NCBI GenBank assembly: GCA_964537925.1
Contig: CAZICV010000001.1
Location: 1,302,001 to 1,366,000, forward strand
Length of the DNA stretch: 64,000 nt
Direction: 5' to 3'
From: SLDF01 sp964537925
GTDB lineage: Bacteria > Bacteroidota > Bacteroidia > Chitinophagales > Saprospiraceae
The notes under the pieces are model-generated. The model was not told the DNA's origin, made no database searches, and saw nothing but the letters and a program-made list of their open reading frames with translations. Shown here piece after piece: positions 18,709 to 27,165 of this stretch. A program made the translations under genes and the position numbers. Each line of letters begins with the position of its first letter. Position 1 is the first letter of the stretch.

Positions 18709-19176
18709 ATGAAGACCTACATGTATCTGCTGTCCGGAGCAGTAGTTGTACTTGCGCTGCTCTGTGGCGGTTGCCAGGCAGGAGCAGTACAGGGCGTACC
18801 GGCCGCCGTTGCCGAGGAAGCAACGATCGACGATACGGCGCCGGGTGGCAGCGTCTTTGACGATCTGCGTGCCGGGGGATATGATTTTGTAGCGAGAGGC
18901 AATGAGCCGTTCTGGTCGCTGGATGTTGATTTTGAGGGCGTATCGAGATTCCTCATGCTTGGAGAAGAACCCCTGCTTTTCGAGCGGGTAGCGATGCCGT
19001 CACCATCGGAGCAAAAAGGGTTTCTCCTGCTGGCCCTGGCGAATGATGCGGTCCTGATCGAAGTATTCCTCCAGGAGGGCGACTGTGTGGACAGTATGTC
19101 CGGCGAGCCCTTCACCTGGAAAGTCCGGGTGATCCGGCCTGGTGAAGAGCTCACCGGTTGCGGCCGCTATCTTTGA
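18709..19176 (+). CDS. Small lipoprotein of the COG3650 type
   Basis: 155 residues from ATG 18709, which opens a lipoprotein signal peptide ending LLCGGC; the frame is open from 18670 but that extension lacks a signal. The recognisable motif is FVARGNEPFWSLDVDF, shared by uncharacterised envelope proteins of the COG3650 group that are often fused to or beside HslJ/META or MliC-like domains. C-terminal Cys residues (GDCVDSM, LTGCGRYL) could form a disulfide. A box TATTTTAG at 18676..18683 may be its promoter. Function unknown. Converges on the barrel gene 25 bp downstream. Confidence 0.7.
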   Translation: MKTYMYLLSGAVVVLALLCGGCQAGAVQGVPAAVAEEATIDDTAPGGSVFDDLRAGGYDFVARGNEPFWSLDVDFEGVSRFLMLGEEPLLFERVAMPSPSEQKGFLLLALANDAVLIEVFLQEGDCVDSMSGEPFTWKVRVIRPGEELTGCGRYL

Positions 19177-19201
19177 GGGGCCGGCCACAGGTTTCCCGGA
19201 C

Positions 19202-19909
19202 TCAACGGATCGGGAAAAGTACTCCTGCCAGCAACGACCAGCTTTCGTTTCTGAGGCGGTATCCGGCGGTAGTGCCCACAGTAGAAACGGCTTCGTACCG
19301 GCGGGCTTCCAGTGTGACCTGGTAGTGTGGCAGCCCTATCGTGACCCCTCCGCCATATGTCCATCCATAATCCCAGGACCTGAAGTCGGACTCTCCTATC
19401 GAAAAATTATCTGCATACCATCCCTGCTCTCTGCTGCCGTCAGGATAATAGATGTGTTCGGTGGTCTCGGAATTGCCCCCGGGCGTGTACCCGATAGCCG
19501 GTCCACCGGTAAAATGAATGGCAAATGCCGGTCCACCAAGCGATATCTTGCCGAGCAGCGAACCATAGAAATAATTGAGGCGGATACGCTGCTCTTCGTC
19601 CCGCAGGCGGATCATCTGGTCTCCGTAGACGTACCGTGATCGGATATTCGCCGCAAAGCGCTGGTAAGACAGTTCCGGCTGCAAGGAAAAGTAGCGGTGA
19701 AAGCGTATGGCTACCGGCATATTGAACTGGAAAGATCGCTCTGTATCGAACTGGGTTTCGACGGCAGTTTGATGTCCACCCCGAGAACCCTGGTAGAGTG
19801 CGTGAAAGCCCGATTGTACCGGGCCTCCGCTGAAGCCGACGGACACCTGGGCCTGTGCAAGAGGTAGTGCCAGGCAGGAGCAGATCAGCGTGATTTGGAA
19901 ACGATTCAT
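19202..19909 (-). CDS. Outer-membrane beta-barrel protein, unknown function
   Basis: 235 residues. A signal peptide (MNRFQITLICSCLALPLAQAQ) is followed by alternating polar and hydrophobic strands with aromatic ends: FSLQPELSYQRF, YFYGSLLGKISLGG, FAIHFTGGPAIGY, WTYGGGVTIGLPHYQVTLEARRY. It ends in a barrel-closing strand (SLLAGVLFPIR). This is the pattern of the small PorT-like/outer membrane beta-barrel families of Bacteroidota. The ligand or role is unknown. Its upstream region is an AT-rich stretch without an exact promoter match. Confidence 0.78.
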   Translation of the reverse strand: MNRFQITLICSCLALPLAQAQVSVGFSGGPVQSGFHALYQGSRGGHQTAVETQFDTERSFQFNMPVAIRFHRYFSLQPELSYQRFAANIRSRYVYGDQMIRLRDEEQRIRLNYFYGSLLGKISLGGPAFAIHFTGGPAIGYTPGGNSETTEHIYYPDGSREQGWYADNFSIGESDFRSWDYGWTYGGGVTIGLPHYQVTLEARRYEAVSTVGTTAGYRLRNESWSLLAGVLFPIR

Positions 19910-20354
19910 AGTATTGTTTTTTGAGTTTGATCAAGTGAATAGTCGACGTGTATACAGCCTTTCGTTTGGTCCATAGATCATTTTGTTTTCTCGCCGACCT
20001 GATTTTAACAAAGCCTTAAGAGATATAGCTGCATTTGACTGCAAAGAAGTGTGTTTTAATCAAAGACTAAATAAATCCGGCGTTAAGAAAGCGGTAAAAT
20101 CAAGTCAAATAAGCATTAACGAAGTAGGAGGGCTGTTATTAGGGTGTTGTAAACACGTATATCACAGGCTATTCACGGACATAAACGTCCAGGGTGCGCC
20201 GGGATTGCAGTTGAAGCAAAAAACTTAGGTAAAGTAAAAAAACACCGAAAAATAAAATGCGGACATCTTGCTCTGAACCAGAATAAAACACCAAACACAA
20301 GTGGTGATGGGTCTGTGGCAACAAGTGTCGTAAGCAGGGACCAGCGAAGATTTT
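19910..20354. other. AT-rich spacer without a supported gene
   Basis: About 445 bp upstream of the barrel gene and downstream of mnmG. Hand counts over 60-base lines give 33-38% GC, against 58% in the adjacent mnmG coding DNA. The only frame of note (19983..20228, TTG start, 81 codons) has no recognisable features. No tRNA, terminator hairpin or insertion-sequence end is evident. Confidence 0.5.
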
Positions 20355-22220
20355 TTATCGGCCGATATGGACAAGCAGAACAGATATGTCGGCAGGGTTG
20401 ACGCCACTGATCCTGCTTGCCTGTCCGAGTGTGCGCGGTTTGAGCTGGGTCAGTTTGAGACGGGCCTCCATGGAGAGGGAAGACAGGGCGTGATAATCCA
20501 TATCCTGCCGCAGGTGTATGTCTTCCAGGCGCTCCATTCTCCGGACCATCTCACGTTCTTTTTCGATATAGCCTTCATACTTCATCTGTATCTCTGCTGC
20601 TTCCAGGCAAAGAGGGTCAAAGGCGACCAGTTGGCTGTCGAGGGCGGGCAGAACGCCCCTCAGTCGTGCGATATCGAGGGTGGGCCGCAGGACAAGGCCG
20701 TGCAGTTTGACCCGTTGCCTGATGGGCGCGGTACCCGCCTGTTCGAGGAATCCGTTGATCTCATCGGGGCTGGTGCTCATTTCGCGGAATATCCGGATGA
20801 TTGCCTCGGTTTCACTGGCTTTCCGTTCGACCTGCTCCAACCGGTCTTCCATACCGGACATACCGAGCGAAGCGGCCAGCGGAGTGAGCCGGAGATCGGC
20901 ATTGTCCTGCCTCAGCAGGATGCGGTACTCGGCGCGTGAAGTGAACATACGGTAGGGCTCATCGGTGCCTTTGTTGACCAGGTCGTCGATCAATACGCCG
21001 ATATAGGCCTCCGAGCGCTTGAGTATAAACGGCTCCTGCTCACGGGTAGACAGGTGGGCGTTGATCCCGGCGATCAGTCCCTGAGAGCCAGCTTCCTCAT
21101 AGCCCGTAGTGCCGTTGATCTGCCCTGCAAAGAAGAGGTTGCCGATCAGGTGTGTCTCCAGGCTGGGCTTGAGCTGGGTGGGTGGAAAGAAGTCATATTC
21201 TATGGCATATCCCGGCCGGAACATCTTGACCTGCTCAAACCCCGGTACGCGACGGAGCGCGTTGTACTGTACATCCTCGGGGAGGGAGCTTGAAAAGCCG
21301 TTGACATAGATCTCCACGGTATTCCACCCTTCGGGCTCTACAAAAAGCTGGTGGCGATCCCGGTCGGCGAAGCGGTCGATCTTGTCTTCGATGGAGGGGC
21401 AGTACCTGGGTCCGAGACCCTGTATCCTGCCGTTGAACATGGGAGACCGGTCAAAACCTGTCCGCAGGATATCGTGCACCTCGGTACTGGTGTAGGTGAT
21501 ATGACAGGGGAGCTGGCGGGTCGGCAGCGGTGTATCCGTATAGGAAAACCGGCCGGGATTGTCGTCGCCGGGTTGTTCTTCCATGCGGCTGTAGTCGAGG
21601 CTCCGCCCGTCTACCCTGGGCGGAGTACCGGTCTTCATCCGGCCGGCCTGGAAACCCAGGGAGATCAGTTGCTCCGTGATACCGGTAGCGGCTTTTTCTC
21701 CTGCCCTGCCTCCGCCGAGTTGCTTCTCACCGATGTGGATGATCCCGTTGAGGAAAGTACCGTTGGTAAGTACGACAGCCTTCCCGCTGATCTCAAGTCC
21801 CATACCTGTGCGAACGCCGGTCACACGACCATCTTTGACCAGCAGACCGCTGACCATATCCTGCCAGAAATCTATATTGGGCGTAGCTTCGAGCATTTCG
21901 CGCCATTTGACAGCAAAGAGCTGCCGGTCACTCTGAGCGCGTGGGCTCCACATGGCAGGGCCTTTTGACCGGTTGAGCATACGGAACTGTACCATCGTAT
22001 GGTCCGTCACGATCCCCGAATAGCCTCCTAGCGCATCTATTTCCCGTACGATCTGGCCTTTGGCGACTCCACCCATGGCAGGGTTGCAGCTCATCTGAGC
22101 GATGGTCTGCATGTTCATCGTCACGAGCAATACCGAAGAACCCAGGCGTGCCGCCGCGACTGCGGCCTCACAGCCGGCGTGCCCGGCGCCCACTACGATC
22201 ACATCGTATACAGGAAACAT
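20355..22220 (-). CDS. mnmG: tRNA U34 carboxymethylaminomethyl-modifying enzyme MnmG (GidA)
   Basis: 621 residues, normal family length. The FAD-binding Rossmann motif is VIVVGAGHAGCEAAVAAARLG (GAGHAG at 11-16, shown here within the first 30 residues). MSCNPAMGGVAKGQIVREID and GLFFAGQ-like NLFFAGQINGTTGYEEAGSQG are family blocks, and the C-terminus ends ISVLLVHIGR. With MnmE it installs the cmnm5 group at wobble U34 of several tRNAs. Cytosolic flavoprotein. An exact TATCTTTG box on the minus strand (22245..22252) lies 24 bp upstream of the start, so it probably has its own promoter, divergent from the next gene. Confidence 0.95.
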   Translation of the reverse strand: MFPVYDVIVVGAGHAGCEAAVAAARLGSSVLLVTMNMQTIAQMSCNPAMGGVAKGQIVREIDALGGYSGIVTDHTMVQFRMLNRSKGPAMWSPRAQSDRQLFAVKWREMLEATPNIDFWQDMVSGLLVKDGRVTGVRTGMGLEISGKAVVLTNGTFLNGIIHIGEKQLGGGRAGEKAATGITEQLISLGFQAGRMKTGTPPRVDGRSLDYSRMEEQPGDDNPGRFSYTDTPLPTRQLPCHITYTSTEVHDILRTGFDRSPMFNGRIQGLGPRYCPSIEDKIDRFADRDRHQLFVEPEGWNTVEIYVNGFSSSLPEDVQYNALRRVPGFEQVKMFRPGYAIEYDFFPPTQLKPSLETHLIGNLFFAGQINGTTGYEEAGSQGLIAGINAHLSTREQEPFILKRSEAYIGVLIDDLVNKGTDEPYRMFTSRAEYRILLRQDNADLRLTPLAASLGMSGMEDRLEQVERKASETEAIIRIFREMSTSPDEINGFLEQAGTAPIRQRVKLHGLVLRPTLDIARLRGVLPALDSQLVAFDPLCLEAAEIQMKYEGYIEKEREMVRRMERLEDIHLRQDMDYHALSSLSMEARLKLTQLKPRTLGQASRISGVNPADISVLLVHIGR

Positions 22221-22244
22221 AATCTATTCATAATTAAAGGAGTG

Positions 22245-22252
22245 CAAAGATA
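22245..22252 (-). promoter_or_regulatory. -7 promoter box of mnmG
   Basis: TATCTTTG on the minus strand, an exact TAnnTTTG match, 24 bp upstream of the mnmG start; a TTG lies 16 bp further upstream. Confidence 0.6.
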
Positions 22253-22346
22253 AGAAGTCTTGGTCAAGCAAACTATCCGCAAAGAACAATCACCGCGTGA
22301 AACCGGCAGCGTTCGGTCCTGACCGGGGGATGCCGCCAAAAAACCG

Positions 22347-22354
22347 TAATTTTG
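22347..22354 (+). promoter_or_regulatory. -7 promoter box of the conserved 469-aa gene
   Basis: TAATTTTG, an exact TAnnTTTG match, 21 bp before ATG 22376. It favours that start over the ATG at 22352, which lies within the box. Confidence 0.6.
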
Positions 22355-22375
22355 CACCGTAAAACACGCCCGTAT

Positions 22376-23785
22376 ATGGCCAAGCAGTTTCTGGAAACCG
22401 AACAAAAAGCACTGGAGATCAACCTCAACCCGGCTGTATACGGCACGTTCGCCGAGATCGGAGCAGGCCAGGAGGTGGCCCGGTACTTTTTCCAGGCGGG
22501 TGGTAGTTCGGGTACGATCGCCAAGACCATGTCGGCTTATGACAAGACTTACTCCGATGATATATACGGTGTAGAAGAAAGCGGCCGCTATGTGTGTGAG
22601 TCCAGGATCTATAAGATGCTGGATCACGAATACAAGCTGATGGAAGAGCGGCTGCGGGAAGAACGCCCGGATACCTGCTTCTTTGCTTATGCCAATTCCG
22701 TGGCTGCCATCAACTACCAGCGCACCATACTGGGGCACGGCTGGATGGGGCTTCGTTTCCAGACAACATCGGGAGCCGGACCCAATGATATGGTCCTGCA
22801 TGTCCGCATGCGGGACAATGACAACCGGCTCCAACAGGACGCGGTGGGCATACTCGGCGTCAATATGATCTATGCCTGCTACTATTACAGGGAGGATATC
22901 GGCAAGTTTCTTTCGTCGCTGATGGATGGTCTCTACGGGCGCATATCGATTGATATGATCCGGCTGGACGGCGCCGATTTTGCGCATATCGACCACCGGA
23001 TACTCAGCCTGAAAATGGTCCAGGCCGGGCTCACCGACGTAGCCATGTTCGGTCCGTCAGGTCGCAACCTGCAGGCGTCCGAGTTCCTGTACAAGAAGTC
23101 CGTACTCGTGGTCCGGTCCAGGTTCAGGCCCGCTACTACGATCAACTGGGAAATGTTCAGCGGGGGCCTGCGACAGTTTCGCAGGGAGCTGGCACTGCAG
23201 GAAAACCAGGCAATGACGCTGGCGGAGATCACACTTGACGACCTGCTGTCGGAGGGAGATATCGACGAGCAGGATTACCTGGACCGGGTCTCGGTCCTGG
23301 CTGAGCTTGGACAGGTGGTGGTCATATCCAACTGCCAGCAACACCAGAAGCTTATCAACTACCTGCTTGACTACAAGATCGCTCATGTGGGATTTGTCAT
23401 GAGTATCTGGCACCTCAAGGATATCATCCATGAGAAATACGAACAACACAAGGACGACAAACTGCTGTCGTCATTTGGCGAGTTGTTCTCCGGCAAGGTC
23501 AGGATCTATGCTTACCCGGCCTTCGACGATGAAACAGGGATGCTGGTGCAGGCATATAATCTGCCCGTACCCGACGGTGTACAGAACCTGTACCAGCACC
23601 TCCTGCAGAACCGCCACATCGTCGATATGGAAGAATATACGCCGGAGATACTCAAAGTCTATTCACGAGAGGCACTGCGCGCCCTGCGTAACAACGAACC
23701 CGGATGGGAGACGCTCGTGCCCCCCGGTATTGCCCAGTTTATCAGGGACAACCGGCTCTTTGGGTATACTCCACAGGCGCGGTAG
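22376..23785 (+). CDS. Conserved hypothetical protein of Bacteroidota, function unassigned
   Basis: 469 residues from ATG 22376. Characteristic stretches are YGTFAEIGAGQEVARYFFQ, GGSSGTIAKTMSAYDK, CFFAYANSVAAINY, GHGWMGLRFQ and LRALRNNEPGWE. No signal peptide, membrane segment or recognised catalytic motif is visible; the early GAGQEVARYFF patch resembles a nucleotide-binding turn but is not a proven one. From memory, close relatives occur widely in Bacteroidota and carry misleading database names such as nicotinate-mononucleotide adenylyltransferase or TonB receptor; nothing here supports either. It stands alone between mnmG (divergent) and the DUF4197 gene (convergent, 8 bp away). Confidence 0.8.
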   Translation: MAKQFLETEQKALEINLNPAVYGTFAEIGAGQEVARYFFQAGGSSGTIAKTMSAYDKTYSDDIYGVEESGRYVCESRIYKMLDHEYKLMEERLREERPDTCFFAYANSVAAINYQRTILGHGWMGLRFQTTSGAGPNDMVLHVRMRDNDNRLQQDAVGILGVNMIYACYYYREDIGKFLSSLMDGLYGRISIDMIRLDGADFAHIDHRILSLKMVQAGLTDVAMFGPSGRNLQASEFLYKKSVLVVRSRFRPATTINWEMFSGGLRQFRRELALQENQAMTLAEITLDDLLSEGDIDEQDYLDRVSVLAELGQVVVISNCQQHQKLINYLLDYKIAHVGFVMSIWHLKDIIHEKYEQHKDDKLLSSFGELFSGKVRIYAYPAFDDETGMLVQAYNLPVPDGVQNLYQHLLQNRHIVDMEEYTPEILKVYSREALRALRNNEPGWETLVPPGIAQFIRDNRLFGYTPQAR

Positions 23786-23793
23786 GCGCCGGA

Positions 23794-24519
23794 TTATTTC
23801 TTATCCTGTTTTGCAAAGACACGCTTCAGCAGGTCGGAAGTACGGCGGTTTACATCCGTCCGGATCGCTTTTTCTTCTTTGGCGACCATAGAAAAAAGAC
23901 CTTCGAGCGCTTTGGTCGTCACGTAGTCGTCCAGGCGCGGATTGGCTTTTTTCACCAACGGGATCTTGTTGTAAGCTGTGATGGCGCTCTCCCAGTAGGT
24001 GATGGCATTCACTTTGTTGAGCGACTCAACGATCACGGGCTGGAATGCCGCATAAAGATCCTGGTAGGTCGCCTGGTGCAGGTACTTGGTTGCCGCATCG
24101 TCAGCGCCCATGAGAATATTCATGGCATCTTTGAAGCTCATCTCCCGGATGGCTTTCTGGAAGATGGGTTTTGCTTTGGTCGCTGCGTCCTCGGCCGCAC
24201 GGTTCATTTTCTCGATGATCTTTTCCTCCACATCGCCAAAACCCGGTACGGCGCTTAAGGCCTGCACGATCTGGCGGGCTTCATCGGGCAGCAGTATCTT
24301 GTATATGCTCTTGTAATAACCATCCGTGACCGAGAGCAGGTCCGCGCCTTTGCTGATACCGACGTTCAGCGCTTCCTTCAGACCATTGCCTACTTCGGAG
24401 TTGTCCTGGAGCCCGGCTTTTTCCTTGGCTTTGTCGAGTATCTTCCCGATCTGGGCGGAAGCGGGCAGGGTGACCAGTGCGGCACAGAATATGATGAGAG
24501 CAGAAAACAGGTAGCGCAT
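23794..24519 (-). CDS. DUF4197 family exported protein
   Basis: Start chosen at the internal ATG that opens a signal peptide (MRYLFSALIIFCAALVTLPA); the open frame extends ten codons further to 24549. 241 residues, mostly helical after the signal peptide. Family-like segments are GLKEALNVGISKGADLLS, ALSAVPGFGDVEEKIIEKMN and MNILMGADDAATKYLHQAT. DUF4197 proteins are periplasmic and of unknown role in Gram-negative bacteria. It ends 8 bp from the convergent unknown gene, with no visible terminator between. Confidence 0.85.
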   Translation of the reverse strand: MRYLFSALIIFCAALVTLPASAQIGKILDKAKEKAGLQDNSEVGNGLKEALNVGISKGADLLSVTDGYYKSIYKILLPDEARQIVQALSAVPGFGDVEEKIIEKMNRAAEDAATKAKPIFQKAIREMSFKDAMNILMGADDAATKYLHQATYQDLYAAFQPVIVESLNKVNAITYWESAITAYNKIPLVKKANPRLDDYVTTKALEGLFSMVAKEEKAIRTDVNRRTSDLLKRVFAKQDKK

Positions 24520-24644
24520 GATAGTTTTTTGTTGTAAAGACGTGATCAAAGTCCGGTTTGTTTTCTCCGGTGGATGAAAATTTCAGATAAAAGTATGCAT
24601 TTCGCCTGCGGAACGTTCCATAAGCTTATGCGTATCTTTAAAAG

Positions 24645-25415
24645 ATGAATACAATAGCCTGGACCCTGTTCTGCTGCATGCAGCTTATTTTGCAAACGGC
24701 CTGTAAAACGCCCCCTCCGCCGACAGTGTCTGCCGCATTCCCAGCGGACTCCCTACCTGCGGTAGACAAAAAACTGCTCCTTGGACATTTTGATCCGCAG
24801 AGCCACCCGGACTTTGTGGCGATACCGGTCAGGTATGCTTCGCGGGAGGGGATGTATATGCAACGGCAGGCCTGGCAGGCTTTCCAACGGATGCATGCTG
24901 CAGCAGCCAAAGACGGAATAACGCTACGGATACTGTCGGCTACGCGCAACTTCGACTACCAGAAGGGGATCTGGGAGCGCAAATGGGACCAGCGCAGCGG
25001 CGGCAGGAGTGTTTCGGACGAACAGGCGGCCGGTATAGCGAAGGATATACTTTTGTATAGTTCTATGCCGGGCAGTTCGCGTCATCACTGGGGTACGGAT
25101 ATCGATCTGAATGCCCTGGAATCAGCATACTTTGATACTGCCGAGGGCCGCAAATTATACACCTGGCTGCAGAAGCATGCTGCGGACTATGGCTTCTGCC
25201 AGACCTACACCAGCAAGATCGGCGGCTCCCGTACCGGGTACGAGGAGGAGAAATGGCACTGGTCCTATCTACCCCTCTCGACCGTATACCTGGAAGCCTA
25301 CCGCAGGCAGGTATCCTATGAGGATATACGAGGCTTCGCGGGCAGCAAAGCGGCCCGGGGCGTAAGGTTGATCGAAGACTATGTCATGGGGATCGACAAA
25401 GGTTGTCAGCGCTGA
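24645..25415 (+). CDS. M15-family D-Ala-D-Ala carboxypeptidase, lipoprotein
   Basis: 256 residues. The N-terminus (MNTIAWTLFCCMQLILQTAC) is a lipoprotein signal. The zinc-site motif SSRHHWGTDIDL and the downstream EEKWHWSYLP match the VanY/DacB-type M15 peptidases (SxHxxGxAxD and the catalytic Glu-x-x-His region). Known activity: trimming the terminal D-Ala from peptidoglycan stem peptides, here at the periplasmic side. A TATCTTTA box at 24633..24640 is very close to the start. Convergent with the serine hydrolase gene, 9 bp apart. Confidence 0.9.
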   Translation: MNTIAWTLFCCMQLILQTACKTPPPPTVSAAFPADSLPAVDKKLLLGHFDPQSHPDFVAIPVRYASREGMYMQRQAWQAFQRMHAAAAKDGITLRILSATRNFDYQKGIWERKWDQRSGGRSVSDEQAAGIAKDILLYSSMPGSSRHHWGTDIDLNALESAYFDTAEGRKLYTWLQKHAADYGFCQTYTSKIGGSRTGYEEEKWHWSYLPLSTVYLEAYRRQVSYEDIRGFAGSKAARGVRLIEDYVMGIDKGCQR

Positions 25416-25424
25416 TCCGGCCGC

Positions 25425-27080
25425 CTACCGGATCTTAGGTCCTGTGATGGGCTGAGGACCCTGGTACAGGGTCAGCGAAATGATCTGCTGCTGATCATCC
25501 CGGTTGAAAGTCAGCTGTGCGTCCACCTCGTTCAGGAAAAACCGGTCTTTTTCGAACGGATGGAGTTCGAGCGCCTGCTGGTCCGTGGGAGCACCCATGA
25601 GCGCTTCTCCGGACAGGTAGACCTTGATCTCAAAACCGGGCATCAGTTCGTAAACACCCTCATAGATCCGGAGCGCGTCAGGGGACATGGAAATCCTGTT
25701 TCTTGACGGCACTTTTTCATCAGTCCGCCGCCATAGCTGTTTGCCTTCGTTGGTGTTGGACTCTACGGATGTGATGCGGCCTGATCCGTCGCGTATGAAA
25801 AGAAGAGAGGACAGGCCATCGCCCAGCAGAAACTCATCCTTGCCCAGCGGCTCGAGGGAAAACCTGGGACCACCGGTACGTTGGCTGTACAGTTTGCCTT
25901 CGCTCAGCGAAATGGTACGTGAGTCGCCGCCGGTATTGCGGTACACAGCGACGTAAGCTTGTTTTTCCTTTTCCGTGAGTTTGGTCGCTATGGGGCGGCG
26001 CAGTTTGCCTGCAGCCAGTGCAGCCATTTTCTGGGAAAGGTCGGATACGCCGCCACCTGAATCCAGGTTGCCGAAGACAATAACGTACACCTCCTGCTCT
26101 GGCAGGTAGATCGCATTGGTAGAAAACCCGTTGATACCGCCCGAGTGCTCTATGGTAGACATGCCGAGCAGACGGCCCCGCGCCCAGCCATAGCCAAACT
26201 CATGTGCTGTGCCGTCCGCAAGTTTGCCGGGGGTATAGGCCTTGTCAAGCCACGTTTTGGAGAGCAACCGGTGCTGGTTGACTGCGAGGTGCCACTTGAA
26301 AAGATCCCCTGTGCTCATAAGCAGTGATCCGGCAGCATAGGGTTGGGTCATACTGAGGTAAGGCGCATTGATGAAATGCGAGGCATCGCGCGAATACCCC
26401 TTCACCCGGCCGGGGATGATCGTCAGCGCATCGTCGTAGCGGGCAGTGGCCATACCTGCCGGTTCGAAGATATGGCGGCGGATATAGTCGGCATAGGACA
26501 TGCCGCTGACCTTCTCTATGATCGCCCCGAGCAGGATATAGGCGGAGTTGTTGTAGCGGAGCTGTGTACCCGGCTCGAAGTCCGGAGGTTCGTTCTTGAA
26601 AAAGTCTACCAGTCCCGATACGGTGAAATCGCGCTTCCGGACTTCGCTGTCCCAGATGTCCATCGAGGTATAGCTCTTGATACCACTGGTGTGATTGATC
26701 AGCTGTTCCAGCAGGATGGTCTTGCCCTGGGTCGGGTATTCCGGAAGGTAGGTACGGATATCTGCACCCAGGTCCAGCTTGCCCTGTTCGACGAGCTGCA
26801 GTATGGCCACCGCGGTAAACTGTTTGGTGATCGAACCGATCCTGAAGACCATATCCGGCCGGATGGGCACAGACTGTTCCATATCGGCCATACCGATCGC
26901 ATCCTGGTAGATGACCTGGTTGTTTTTGGCTACCAGGACGGAATACCCCGGAGAAGATGTGTCTCCGGCCGCCGTGAGCAATTTGCGGAACTCCTCTTTG
27001 GAGGGTGCGAGGTAGGTTTGGGCCTGGAGCCCGGCACAAAGAAGGGTGATGCCCAGGCCGGTGAGATATCTGTATAACAT
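25425..27080 (-). CDS. Secreted serine hydrolase of the beta-lactamase/DD-peptidase (class C-like) family
   Basis: 551 residues with a signal peptide (MLYRYLTGLGITLLCAGLQA). The active-site SxxK is Ser83-Ile-Thr-Lys86 (RIGSITKQFTAV), the YxN is Tyr176-Asn-Asn178 (LRYNNSAYILLG), and HSGGINGFST is the third motif. The C-terminal 150 residues are a separate beta-rich domain typical of Bacteroidota members. Likely acts on peptidoglycan-type peptides or esters in the periplasm; antibiotic resistance should not be inferred, since these enzymes are usually housekeeping. Stands alone; the rpoN gene begins its operon further upstream on the same strand. Confidence 0.9.
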   Translation of the reverse strand: MLYRYLTGLGITLLCAGLQAQTYLAPSKEEFRKLLTAAGDTSSPGYSVLVAKNNQVIYQDAIGMADMEQSVPIRPDMVFRIGSITKQFTAVAILQLVEQGKLDLGADIRTYLPEYPTQGKTILLEQLINHTSGIKSYTSMDIWDSEVRKRDFTVSGLVDFFKNEPPDFEPGTQLRYNNSAYILLGAIIEKVSGMSYADYIRRHIFEPAGMATARYDDALTIIPGRVKGYSRDASHFINAPYLSMTQPYAAGSLLMSTGDLFKWHLAVNQHRLLSKTWLDKAYTPGKLADGTAHEFGYGWARGRLLGMSTIEHSGGINGFSTNAIYLPEQEVYVIVFGNLDSGGGVSDLSQKMAALAAGKLRRPIATKLTEKEKQAYVAVYRNTGGDSRTISLSEGKLYSQRTGGPRFSLEPLGKDEFLLGDGLSSLLFIRDGSGRITSVESNTNEGKQLWRRTDEKVPSRNRISMSPDALRIYEGVYELMPGFEIKVYLSGEALMGAPTDQQALELHPFEKDRFFLNEVDAQLTFNRDDQQQIISLTLYQGPQPITGPKIR

Positions 27081-27165
27081 TGACTATCAGTTTACGGTGG
27101 AAGATAGCCAAAAAGAAAAGGCGCCTGCGGAGAATATAGACGAAAGTCCGCTCTGCCCAGACCGG

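Noticed and set aside
19983..20228. 81-codon frame in the AT-rich island
   Set aside because: TTG start, no signal, no domain, no promoter box.
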